Source of the DNA: JBHGBM01 sp041946965
GTDB lineage: Bacteria; Acidobacteriota; Terriglobia; Bryobacterales; Bryobacteraceae
Assembly: GCA_041946965.1 (NCBI GenBank)
Contig: JBHGBM010000074.1
Location: 1-27,985, forward strand
Length of the DNA stretch: 27,985 bases
Reading direction: 5' to 3'
Translations under genes and position numbers: made by a program
Part shown: positions 1-7,903 of the stretch, in pieces
How positions within the stretch are numbered: position 1 is the stretch's first letter
Layout of the letters: each line of letters opens with the position of its first letter
The notes under the pieces: generated by a model
Seen by the model: the letters and a program-made list of their open reading frames with translations, nothing else
What the model was told of the DNA's origin: nothing
The model's database searches: none

Positions 1-960
1 CGCGAGGAAGGCCCCAAGTCCCACCAGAAGAAGGCCGGCACCCCCACCATGGGCGGCGTGCTGATCGTCATCTCCATTGTGATCCCCACCCTGCTGTGGG
101 CCGACCTGCAATACCCTTACGTCTGGATCGCGATGTTCGCGCTCGCCGGCTACGGCATCATCGGGTTCTTCGACGACTACGCCAAGGTCACCCGCCGGCG
201 GAACCTGGGTCTCACCGGGCGCCGCAAGATGGCGTACCAGATCACGGTGGCTGTCATGTTCGCCGCGCTGCTCATGGCGCTGCGGTCCTCGGGCGGCTAC
301 TCCACGGTGATGAACGTGCCGTTCCTCAAACAGTTCCGGCCCACGCTGCTGATTGAGCCGTGGCTCGCCAACCCGTGGACCTGGTTCTTCGGCGTGCTGC
401 CGTTCTTCATTTTCGTGGCGTTCGTGCTGGTGGGCTCCTCCAACGCGGTGAACCTGACCGACGGCCTGGACGGGCTGGCCATCGGGCTGATGATCATCGC
501 TTCGGCCGCGCTCACCGCGCTGTGCTACGCGGGCGGCCATGCCCAACTGGCCGACTACCTTCAGATCGCCCGCAACCCGCGCACCTCGGAGCTGACCATC
601 TTCTGCGGGGCCATGACCGGCGCCAGCATCGGCTTTCTCTGGTACAACGCGCATCCGGCGGAAATCTTCATGGGCGACGTGGGCGCGCTGGGGCTCGGCG
701 GGGCCATGGCGGCGGTGGCGGTGCTCATCAAGCAGGAAATCCTGCTGGTTTTCATCGGCGGCATCTTCGTGCTGGAAGCGATCTCGGTGGTGCTCCAGGT
801 GGGCAGCTTCAAGCTCCGCGGCAAGCGGGTTTTCAAAATGGCGCCGCTGCACCATCACTTCGAGGCGCTCGGCTGGCAGGAATCGAAGATCATCGCGCGT
901 TTCTGGATTATGGGCCTGGTGCTGGCGCTGTTCGCGCTCACCACGCTCAAACTGAGGTAA
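1..960 (+). CDS. mraY: MraY, phospho-MurNAc-pentapeptide transferase (5' end cut by window edge)
   Basis: Integral membrane enzyme that transfers phospho-MurNAc-pentapeptide from UDP to undecaprenyl phosphate, giving lipid I. The frame is open from base 1; an ATG at 49 is internal, because the 16 codons before it read REEGPKSHQKKAGTPT, the conserved cytoplasmic segment just before TMGG in this family. About 60 N-terminal residues therefore lie outside the window. Visible motifs are GFFDDYAK (catalytic Asp pair), NAVNLTDGLDGLA (Mg-binding, catalytic Asp) and FKMAPLHHHFE near the C-terminus, with many hydrophobic helices between them. It ends with TAA at 958-960, and murD begins 7 bases later, so it is part of the dcw operon. 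Function is known from the family and the match is clear. Confidence 0.97.
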   Translation, partial: REEGPKSHQKKAGTPTMGGVLIVISIVIPTLLWADLQYPYVWIAMFALAGYGIIGFFDDYAKVTRRRNLGLTGRRKMAYQITVAVMFAALLMALRSSGGYSTVMNVPFLKQFRPTLLIEPWLANPWTWFFGVLPFFIFVAFVLVGSSNAVNLTDGLDGLAIGLMIIASAALTALCYAGGHAQLADYLQIARNPRTSELTIFCGAMTGASIGFLWYNAHPAEIFMGDVGALGLGGAMAAVAVLIKQEILLVFIGGIFVLEAISVVLQVGSFKLRGKRVFKMAPLHHHFEALGWQESKIIARFWIMGLVLALFALTTLKLR

Positions 961-967
961 ACCGTTC

Positions 968-2290
968 ATGGACGTGAAGAAGGCCCTGGTGGTGGGCCTG
1001 GAAAAGTCGGGAATCGCTTCGATCGAGCTGCTCAGGACACAGGGCGTGGAAGTGCGCGCCACCGATATCAAGCCGCTCGAGGAACTGCCGGAGGGAGCGA
1101 GAGTGGGCGTGCCGTTCGCCCGGCAAACCGAAGCCGATTTCGACTGGCCGGAGCTGATCGTGATCTCGCCCGGCGTGCCCGCCGGCCTGCCGGTGCTGGA
1201 GCGGGCCCGCGCCCGCGGCGCCCGCGTCATCGGGGAGGTGGAACTGGCGGCGCCCTTCCTGAAGGGCGAGACCATCGGGATCACCGGGGCCAACGGCAAG
1301 ACCACCACTACGGCGCTCACCGGCCATATCCTGCGGGAGTGCGGCATCCCCGTGCAGGTGGGCGGCAACATCGGCACGCCCGTCACCGCGATGGCAGCGT
1401 CCTCGCGCCCGGACCAGTGGAACGTGCTCGAGCTTTCGAGCTTCCAGCTCGAAACCATCTGCGAATTCCGCGCCCGTATCGCCGTGGCCTTGAACGTCAC
1501 GCCCGATCACCTCGACCGCCACGGCAGCTTCGAAAACTATACCGCCGCCAAGGGCCGCCTGTTCGAAACCCAGAGGGCGGGCGATTTCGCCGTGCTTAAC
1601 GCGGAAGATCCGGTGTGCGTGGATTACGCACGCCTCACGCCGGCCACGCCCGTGTGGTTCAGCAGCGGGCGGCGCGTGGATCGCGGCCTGTGGCTGGAGA
1701 ACGAAACCGTGTGGTACGACGGCGAGCCCCTGATCGCCGTGGCACAGATCCCCATCCGCGGCCGGCACAACGTGGAGAACGTGATGGCCGCCGCGGCCGC
1801 GGCGCGTCTGGCCGGGGCCGCCCCCGCCGCCATTGCCGCCGCCATCCGGACCTTCCGCGCCGTGGAGCACCGGCTGGAATTCGTGCGCAGCGTGAGCGGC
1901 ATCGGCTTCTACAACGATTCCAAGGCCACCAACGTGGACGCCACCCTGAAAGCCCTGGCCGCCTTCACCGGCGGGCTCTGGATCATCCTGGGCGGCAAGG
2001 ACAAGGGCAGCGACTACACGGTGCTGCGCGAGCCGCTCGCCCAAAAAGCTCGTGCCGCGCTGCTCATTGGGGCCGCCGCCGAGAAGATCGCCGGGCAGAT
2101 TGAGGGCGCGGCGCCCATTGTCCGGTCCGGCACGCTCGAAGCCGCCATGCAATACGCGTTCGAGCATGGCCGCCCCGGCGACACCATTCTGCTGGCGCCC
2201 GCCTGCGCCAGCTTCGACCAGTTCCGCAGTTACGAACATCGCGGCCGCGTGTTCAAGGAGATCGCGGGCCGCTTCCAGCCCAAGGAGTGA
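968..2290 (+). CDS. murD: MurD, UDP-N-acetylmuramoyl-L-alanine--D-glutamate ligase
   Basis: Cytoplasmic ATP-dependent ligase that adds D-glutamate to UDP-MurNAc-L-Ala. The 440 residues match the usual family length. The N-terminal UDP-binding fold starts KKALVVGLEKSG; the central ATPase P-loop is GANGKTTTT at residues 107-115 (Lys111). Further Mur-ligase signatures are LELSSFQLE, NVTPDHLDRH, GRHNVENVMAA (central domain) and EHRLEFVR / YNDSKATN, where the C-terminal domain starts. A GAGG at 954-957, overlapping the end of mraY, can serve as a ribosome site about 10 bases before the ATG. It is followed by ftsW after 3 bases. Confidence 0.97.
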   Translation: MDVKKALVVGLEKSGIASIELLRTQGVEVRATDIKPLEELPEGARVGVPFARQTEADFDWPELIVISPGVPAGLPVLERARARGARVIGEVELAAPFLKGETIGITGANGKTTTTALTGHILRECGIPVQVGGNIGTPVTAMAASSRPDQWNVLELSSFQLETICEFRARIAVALNVTPDHLDRHGSFENYTAAKGRLFETQRAGDFAVLNAEDPVCVDYARLTPATPVWFSSGRRVDRGLWLENETVWYDGEPLIAVAQIPIRGRHNVENVMAAAAAARLAGAAPAAIAAAIRTFRAVEHRLEFVRSVSGIGFYNDSKATNVDATLKALAAFTGGLWIILGGKDKGSDYTVLREPLAQKARAALLIGAAAEKIAGQIEGAAPIVRSGTLEAAMQYAFEHGRPGDTILLAPACASFDQFRSYEHRGRVFKEIAGRFQPKE

Positions 2291-2293
2291 CGC

Positions 2294-3433
2294 GTGGCGC
2301 AACGGCTCAAGACCGACCGCATCCTGTTCTTCACGGTGGTGATCATGCTCTCGGCGGGGCTGCTGTTCGTCTACAGCGCCTCCTCCATCATGGCCGAACT
2401 CAAGGGCCGTTCCCCCTGGTCGTTCCTCCTCCAGCAGGCCGTGGCGGCCGCGGTGGGCGTCCCGGTGATGATGCTGTTGAAGAACACCAGCTACCGCAAG
2501 TTGCGGCACCCGGCCGTGGCCTTCACCGCGGTCGGCATCGCGCTCATCCTGCTGGGTATCGTGTATTTCGCCGATAGCGCGCATCACCGCTGGCTGCGGA
2601 TCGGTCCCGCCGGGCTCCAGCCTTCGGAAATCGCCAAGCCCGCTCTGGTGCTGTTTCTGGCTTACTTCGTGGCCTGGCGCTCGAGCGCCATCAATACACG
2701 CTACACCCTGATGCCCGTGGCCATGACGGTGGGGCTGGTGGTGCTGGCGGTGATTGTGGCGGACCTGGGCACGGCGGTGGTCCTGGCCGCCACCACGGCG
2801 GTGGTGTTCCTGGTGGCCGGCCTGGAATGGCGCTACTGCCTGGTGGCGGCCTCGGTGGCCATGGTCGGGGTGGTGTTCTTCATCGCCCAGAAGCCCTACC
2901 GGGTGGCGCGCATCGTGGGCTATCTCGATCCGGAGTTCCGCATCATCGGCCAGTTCGATCCGCAGGAGCGGCTGAAGACCTACCTTCAGAAGTCGCTCAC
3001 CTCGCGGGACACCAGCTACCAGGCGGACCAGTCGAAGATCGCCGTCGGGGCGGGCGGCGTGTTCGGGCAGGGGCTGATGCAGGGGCGCCAGAAGCTGCTC
3101 TACCTGCCGGAGGCCCACACCGATTTCATCTACGCGGTGGTGGCCGAAGAGCTGGGCCTGATCGGCGCCGGCTTGCTGCTGCTGGGTTTCCTCGTGATCT
3201 TCTGGCGCGGGCTGCGCGCCTCGGTCCTCATCCCGGACGAGTTCGGCGCCTATCTGGCGCTCGGCATCAGCACCTGCATCGTGGTACAGGCCATGATGAA
3301 CATGAGCGTGGTGCTCGGCATGGCGCCCACCAAGGGCATCCCACTGCCATTGATCAGCTCGGGGGGCAGCTCGCTGGTCAGCACGCTGGCGTCGCTCGGG
3401 ATGCTCATGAACATCAGCGAGCACGCAGGCTGA
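2294..3433 (+). CDS. ftsW: FtsW, SEDS-family septal peptidoglycan glycosyltransferase
   Basis: Polytopic membrane protein that polymerises lipid II into glycan at the division site together with its PBP2b/FtsI partner. It is 379 residues with about ten hydrophobic helices. SEDS marks are RWLRIGPAGLQPSEIAK, the segment KLLYLPEAHTDFIYAVVAEELG containing the catalytic Asp, and GIPLPLISSGGSS near the C-terminus. The start is GTG at 2294; GGAG at 2284-2287, inside the end of murD, lies 6 bases upstream and supports it. Between the DP of GYLDP and the conserved YQADQSK there is a longer hydrophilic stretch than I expect for FtsW (see findings). FtsW rather than RodA is inferred from its place between murD and murG. 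Confidence 0.95.
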   Translation: MAQRLKTDRILFFTVVIMLSAGLLFVYSASSIMAELKGRSPWSFLLQQAVAAAVGVPVMMLLKNTSYRKLRHPAVAFTAVGIALILLGIVYFADSAHHRWLRIGPAGLQPSEIAKPALVLFLAYFVAWRSSAINTRYTLMPVAMTVGLVVLAVIVADLGTAVVLAATTAVVFLVAGLEWRYCLVAASVAMVGVVFFIAQKPYRVARIVGYLDPEFRIIGQFDPQERLKTYLQKSLTSRDTSYQADQSKIAVGAGGVFGQGLMQGRQKLLYLPEAHTDFIYAVVAEELGLIGAGLLLLGFLVIFWRGLRASVLIPDEFGAYLALGISTCIVVQAMMNMSVVLGMAPTKGIPLPLISSGGSSLVSTLASLGMLMNISEHAG

Positions 3434-3434
3434 T

Positions 3435-4517
3435 ATGGCTTCCACGTTCCTGATGGCGGGCGGCGGCACCGGCGGCCACGTCATTCCGGGCATCGCTGTG
3501 GCGGAGGAGTTGCGCCGCCGCGGCCACCGCGTGCTGTTCGCCGGTACGGACCGCGGCATCGAGGCCAAACTCGTGCCCGCCGCCGGGTTCCCGCTCGAGC
3601 GGATCCGCATCGGCGGCTTGAAATCGGTGGGCGTGCTGCGGCGGTTGCACACGCTCGGGCAGCTCCCCATCGCCACCGCCGCCATGTGGCGCTTCCTGGG
3701 CCGCGAGAAGGTGGCGGCGGTCTTCAGCATGGGCGGATACGCCGCCGGGCCGCCGGTGCTGGCCGCGCTGCTCGCCCGGATTCCCGTGGCGGTGATGGAA
3801 CCCAACGCCTATCCGGGTTTCACCAACCGGCGCATCGGCCGCTTCGTGGCGCGCGCGCTGGTGAGTTTTCCGGAGACCGCGCGTCATTTCCCCGCGGGCC
3901 GCACGGAGCAGACCGGCCTTCCCGTGCGCGAGGAATTTTTCCGGCTTCCACCGCGGCCGCGCGAGGGCGCGCTGACCGTCCTGATCACCGGCGGATCGCA
4001 GGGCTCGCGCACCCTGAACCGCGCGGCGCGGGAGAGTTGGCCGCTGTTTCGCGAATCCGGCATGGCGGTCCGCTTCATTCACCAGACCGGGCCGGCGGGG
4101 CACGCCGAAATCGCCGCGGCGTTCGCGCAGTCGGGCATGGCGGGCGAGGTGGCGCCGTTCCTTCCCGATATGCCCGCCGCTTTCGCCCAGGCGGGGCTGG
4201 TGGTGTGCCGCTCGGGCGCTGGCGCGGTGGCCGAACTCGCCGCGGCGGGAAGACCGTCCATCCTCGTGCCGTTTCCTTTCGCCGCCGACCAGCACCAGTT
4301 GCGCAACGCGGAGGCTTTCGCGCGCGCCGGCGCGGCGCGGCTGGTGCCCGACCCCGAAATGAGCGGCGAGCGCCTCTTCGCCTGTGTCCGCGAGCTGGTT
4401 GAGAAGCCGGGCGAACTCGAGCGCATGGCCGCCGCCGCGCGTTCGCTGGCGCGTCCGGGCGCCGCGCGCCGCGCGGCGGACATCCTGGAGGAAATTTCCA
4501 TTGACAGGCGCGCGTAA
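3435..4517 (+). CDS. murG: MurG, lipid II-forming GlcNAc transferase
   Basis: Membrane-associated GT28 glycosyltransferase that moves GlcNAc from UDP-GlcNAc to lipid I to give lipid II. It is 360 residues, the normal length. The N-terminal glycine loop is GGGTGGH at residues 9-15. The C-terminal nucleotide-sugar site is seen as ITGGSQGSRTLN, CRSGAGAVAELAAAGRPSILVP split around the active face, and FAADQHQLRNA. The ATG lies 1 base after the ftsW stop, which implies translational coupling; no strong ribosome site is visible. A 23-base gap separates it from murC. Confidence 0.96.
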   Translation: MASTFLMAGGGTGGHVIPGIAVAEELRRRGHRVLFAGTDRGIEAKLVPAAGFPLERIRIGGLKSVGVLRRLHTLGQLPIATAAMWRFLGREKVAAVFSMGGYAAGPPVLAALLARIPVAVMEPNAYPGFTNRRIGRFVARALVSFPETARHFPAGRTEQTGLPVREEFFRLPPRPREGALTVLITGGSQGSRTLNRAARESWPLFRESGMAVRFIHQTGPAGHAEIAAAFAQSGMAGEVAPFLPDMPAAFAQAGLVVCRSGAGAVAELAAAGRPSILVPFPFAADQHQLRNAEAFARAGAARLVPDPEMSGERLFACVRELVEKPGELERMAAAARSLARPGAARRAADILEEISIDRRA

Positions 4518-4540
4518 AGCCGAAACAATACGGAGAGGAA

Positions 4541-5923
4541 ATGTTTTTTAAGCCCCAGCGTTTCCATTTCACCGGCATTGGCGGCATCGGCATGAGCGGC
4601 ATAGCCGAGGTGCTGCTCAACCTGGGGTATACCATTTCCGGCTCGGATATCAAACTCTCTCCGATTACCGAGCGGCTGGCGCAAATGGGAGCTGAAATCC
4701 ACGAAGGGCACGACGCCGCCCACGTGGCCGGCGCCCGGGCGCTGGTGGTCAGCTCCGCGGTGGACGAGCAGAATCCGGAAGTGCAGGAGGCCCGCCGCCT
4801 CCAGATCCCGGTGATTCCCCGCGGCGAGTTGCTGGCCGAGCTGATGAGGCTGAAGTACGGCGTGGCCGTGGCGGGCAGCCACGGCAAGACCACCACGACG
4901 TCGATGGCCGCCACTCTGCTCTCCCACGCCGGGCTCGATCCCACGGTAGTGGTGGGTGGACGCGTGGGCACCATGGGCGGCTCCAACGCCCGCGTGGGCC
5001 ACAGCGATTTCCTGGTGGTGGAAGCCGACGAGAGCGACCGCTCGTTCCTGAAGCTGGCTCCCATCCTCGCCGTGGTGACCAACATCGACCGCGAGCACCT
5101 GGACTGCTACAGCTCGCTCGAGGACATCCGCGGCGCCTTCGTCGAGTTCGTGAACAAGGTGCCGTTCTACGGCGCCGCCATCGTCTGCCTGGACGACGAA
5201 AACGTGCAGAGCATCCTGCCGGAGATCCGGCGGCGCACCATCACCTATGGCACCAGTGCGCAGGCGGACCTCCAGGCGGTGGAGATCGCCTGCGGGCACT
5301 TCGCCAGCGATTTCCGCATGACGTTCCGCGGCGAGGACCTCGGCCGCTTCCACGTGCGGGCGCCGGGCCAGCACAACGTGCTGGACGCCATGGCGGCCGC
5401 CGCCATCGCCCTGGAGCTGGAGATCCAGCCGGACACCATCCGCGACGCGCTGGCCACGTTCAGCGGGGTGGACCGGCGCTTTCAGACACGCGGCAGTGAA
5501 GCCGGCATCACGGTTATTGACGATTACGGCCACCACCCCACGGAGATCCGGGCCACGCTGGCCGGGGCGCGGCTGTGCGGCTTCCGGCGCGTTCACGTGA
5601 TTTTCCAGCCGCACCGGTATACGCGGACGTTTCACCTGATGGACGAGTTCGCCCGCGCGTTCAACGAGGCGGACACGGTGTTTCTGCTGGACATTTACGC
5701 GGCCTCGGAAAAACCCATCGAGGGCGTGACCGCGGAAGCGCTCGCCGAGCGCATCCGGCAGTTCGGGCACCGCGGCGTGGAGTACGTGGGATCCATCGAC
5801 CGTGCGGTGGCCGCGGTGAGGGACATGGCCGGCGAAGGCGACCTGGTGCTGACCCTGGGCGCGGGGAACGTTTGGCAGGCCGGCGACCTGCTGCTCGGCC
5901 GGCTGCGGGAGGGTGGCGCCTGA
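4541..5923 (+). CDS. murC: MurC, UDP-N-acetylmuramate--L-alanine ligase
   Basis: ATP-dependent cytoplasmic ligase that adds the first amino acid, L-alanine, to UDP-MurNAc. It is 460 residues. The N-terminal UDP-binding loop reads FTGIGGIGMSGIAE (residues about 10-23), typical of MurC; the P-loop is GSHGKTTTT at 112-120. Other Mur-ligase marks are EADESDRSFL, NIDREHLDCY, GQHNVLDAMAA, VDRRFQTRG and DDYGHHPTEI. A good ribosome site, GGAGAGG (4532-4538), stands just before the ATG. The gene follows murG directly, and the stop overlaps the ftsQ start (TGATG). murB and ddl, which often sit after murC, are absent here. Confidence 0.97.
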   Translation: MFFKPQRFHFTGIGGIGMSGIAEVLLNLGYTISGSDIKLSPITERLAQMGAEIHEGHDAAHVAGARALVVSSAVDEQNPEVQEARRLQIPVIPRGELLAELMRLKYGVAVAGSHGKTTTTSMAATLLSHAGLDPTVVVGGRVGTMGGSNARVGHSDFLVVEADESDRSFLKLAPILAVVTNIDREHLDCYSSLEDIRGAFVEFVNKVPFYGAAIVCLDDENVQSILPEIRRRTITYGTSAQADLQAVEIACGHFASDFRMTFRGEDLGRFHVRAPGQHNVLDAMAAAAIALELEIQPDTIRDALATFSGVDRRFQTRGSEAGITVIDDYGHHPTEIRATLAGARLCGFRRVHVIFQPHRYTRTFHLMDEFARAFNEADTVFLLDIYAASEKPIEGVTAEALAERIRQFGHRGVEYVGSIDRAVAAVRDMAGEGDLVLTLGAGNVWQAGDLLLGRLREGGA

Positions 5924-6684
5924 TGGCTCGCGAGCAGCCCAAGCGCCGCTTCCGCTGGCGCCTGTACCTGGGTGTGGCGGCCGCCATGCTGGCGTGCGCT
6001 TCCGCCGCGGCGGCCGGCATGAAGGTGCGCGCTTTCGCGCTAACCGGTCCGCAGTTCGCGCTCTCGCCGGAGGACCGCCAGGCGATCACCATCTCCGGTC
6101 TGCGCTACGCCTCGCGGACCCGCGTGCTGCACGCCTTTAGCGGCGATTGGGAAAAGAGCGTCTTCGCCATCCCGCTCGACGAACGGCGGCGGCGCCTGCT
6201 GGCCGTCGACTGGGTCCAGGATGCCTCGGTTTCGCGCGTCTGGCCCAACCGCATCGCGGTGCGCATTGCGGAGCGGCTGCCGGTAGCCTTTGTCAACCTG
6301 TCCCGCCCGCTGCTGGTGGATGCCGAAGGGGTTCTGCTCGAGCCGCCCGCGCAGGCGCGTTTCAGCTTCCCGGTGCTCTCCGGCATCACGGAGGCGCAGG
6401 GCGAGCCCGAACGCCGCGCCCGCGTGCGGGCCATGCTACGGCTGCTCGAAGATCTCGGCAACGCCTCCAAGGATATCTCCGAGGTCAACGCGGCCGAACT
6501 GGACAACCTGAAGGTGGTGGCGCAGTTTGAAAACATCGCGATCGAGCTGGTGCTAGGCGACCGGAACTTCGCGCGCCGCTACGAGACTTTCGTGGCGCAT
6601 TATCCGGAAATTCGCAAGCGCACGCCCGAGGCGAGGCGTTTTGACCTGCGGCTGGACGACCGCATCGTGGGGGCAGGGGGATAA
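5923..6684 (+). CDS. ftsQ: FtsQ/DivIB-type cell division protein
   Basis: Bitopic division protein that links the FtsA/FtsZ ring to the septal synthase through FtsB/FtsL. The frame is open far upstream, but the start is set at the ATG at 5923, which overlaps the murC stop by one base and gives a 253-residue protein of normal FtsQ size. It has a basic cytoplasmic tail (REQPKRRFRWR), one transmembrane helix at about residues 14-32, then a POTRA-like part (from KVRAFALTG to about residue 105) containing the usual VDWVQDASVSRVWPNRIAVRI pattern, and a C-terminal FtsQ domain. Sequence conservation in this family is low, so position between murC and ftsA is a large part of the call. Confidence 0.9.
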   Translation: MAREQPKRRFRWRLYLGVAAAMLACASAAAAGMKVRAFALTGPQFALSPEDRQAITISGLRYASRTRVLHAFSGDWEKSVFAIPLDERRRRLLAVDWVQDASVSRVWPNRIAVRIAERLPVAFVNLSRPLLVDAEGVLLEPPAQARFSFPVLSGITEAQGEPERRARVRAMLRLLEDLGNASKDISEVNAAELDNLKVVAQFENIAIELVLGDRNFARRYETFVAHYPEIRKRTPEARRFDLRLDDRIVGAGG

Positions 6685-7887
6685 GTGCCCGAGAAACCCA
6701 TCTACGCAGTGGGGCTCGACGCCGGAGGAGTCCGGACCCGCTGTGTCATCTGTATCGTCGAGAATCAGTACATCCGCTTCCTGGGCGCCGGTGATGTGGA
6801 ATCCCGCGGCTGGGTGAAGGGCGCCATCGCGGACCAGGGGGCGGTGGCGGAGTGCATGCACGCGGCGCTGCGCGAGGCCGAGCAGCAGGCCCAGGTTTCG
6901 GTGGAGTCCGCCGTGGTGGGCATCGGGGGGCCCACCGTGCGCGGCGCCAACGCCCGCGGCGCGGTGGAACTGGGCCGCCCCCGCACCATCGAGCAGCGCG
7001 ACGTGAACCGCGCGGTCAACCACGCCACTTACGTGCAGTTGATGGAAGACCGCATGGTGCTCCAGATCTTCCCGCAGGATTTCGTGGTGGATGAGCATCC
7101 CGGGCACCGCGATCCGCGCAAGATGGTGGCGTCCCGGCTGGAGGCGCTCGCGCACCTCATCACCGCATCGCGGGTGGAACACAACGCGCTGGTCGCGGCG
7201 GTGCACCTGGCGCACCTGGCGGTGGAGGAAACGGTCTTCGAGCCGCTGGCCGCCTGTTACGCGGCGGTGCTGCCGGACGACCGGCGAGAGGGTGTGGCGG
7301 TGGTGGACATCGGCGCGCAGTCTTCCGGCATGGTGGTTTATTACGGAGACTCGCTGCAACTGGCCACCAGCCTGGCGATCTCCGGCGATCATTTCACGCG
7401 CGATCTGGCCCGCGGCCTGTGCGTGAGCTTCGAGGACGCCGAGCTGATCAAGCGCCAGTTCGGCTGCGCCGTCTCCTCCAACACGCCGGCGAATTCCGCC
7501 GTGGAACTGCCGGCGCCGGACGGGCGCGAGGCCCGGGAAGTCCCCCGCCGGCTGATCAATCGCATTCTGGAGGCGCGCGCTGAAGAGCTGTTCCGGTTCG
7601 TGTTGCGCGAGCTGCAACGGGTCGGCATGGACCGCGCGCTGATCGGCGGCGTGGTGCTGACCGGCGGCGGCAGCGCGCTCGCCGGGCTGTGCGACATGGC
7701 GGAAATGGTCATCACCGGCTGCCAGGCGCGCAAGGGGCTGCCCACCGGGATCCGGGACTGGCCCGGTATGAGCGGCGAGTCCGCCTGGGCCGCCGCCGCC
7801 GGCCTGGCCATGTATTCCGCCCGCATCAAGTTCCACTCGGAACGGCAAAAGCAGGCGGCGGGTTTGCTGGGGAAGATTTTGCGTTAA
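6685..7887 (+). CDS. ftsA: FtsA, actin-like division protein (atypical phosphate loops)
   Basis: Actin-fold protein that tethers FtsZ to the inner membrane. It is 400 residues and starts at GTG 6685, directly after the ftsQ TAA, with a G-rich run (GGGCAGGGGG) ahead of it. The adenosine loop VLTGGGSALAGL (about residues 324-335) is standard, and the C-terminus RQKQAAGLLGKILR is an amphipathic helix like the FtsA membrane-targeting sequence. The SHS2-like insertion is present around residues 85-165. The two phosphate loops are unusual: GLDAGGVRTRC at 10-20, and VDIGAQSSG at 207-215, where other FtsA proteins have DIGGGT followed by a conserved Asp. Nucleotide binding may differ from the classical protein. 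It lies immediately before ftsZ, as expected. Confidence 0.93.
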   Translation: MPEKPIYAVGLDAGGVRTRCVICIVENQYIRFLGAGDVESRGWVKGAIADQGAVAECMHAALREAEQQAQVSVESAVVGIGGPTVRGANARGAVELGRPRTIEQRDVNRAVNHATYVQLMEDRMVLQIFPQDFVVDEHPGHRDPRKMVASRLEALAHLITASRVEHNALVAAVHLAHLAVEETVFEPLAACYAAVLPDDRREGVAVVDIGAQSSGMVVYYGDSLQLATSLAISGDHFTRDLARGLCVSFEDAELIKRQFGCAVSSNTPANSAVELPAPDGREAREVPRRLINRILEARAEELFRFVLRELQRVGMDRALIGGVVLTGGGSALAGLCDMAEMVITGCQARKGLPTGIRDWPGMSGESAWAAAAGLAMYSARIKFHSERQKQAAGLLGKILR

Positions 7888-7903
7888 CGGCGAGGAGGAA
7901 GCC

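Noticed and set aside
947..3805. A 952-codon open frame on the minus strand across murD and ftsW
   Set aside because: It is antisense to well-recognised genes, rich in His, Gly, Arg and Gln without any domain, and results from GC-rich codon bias of the real genes.
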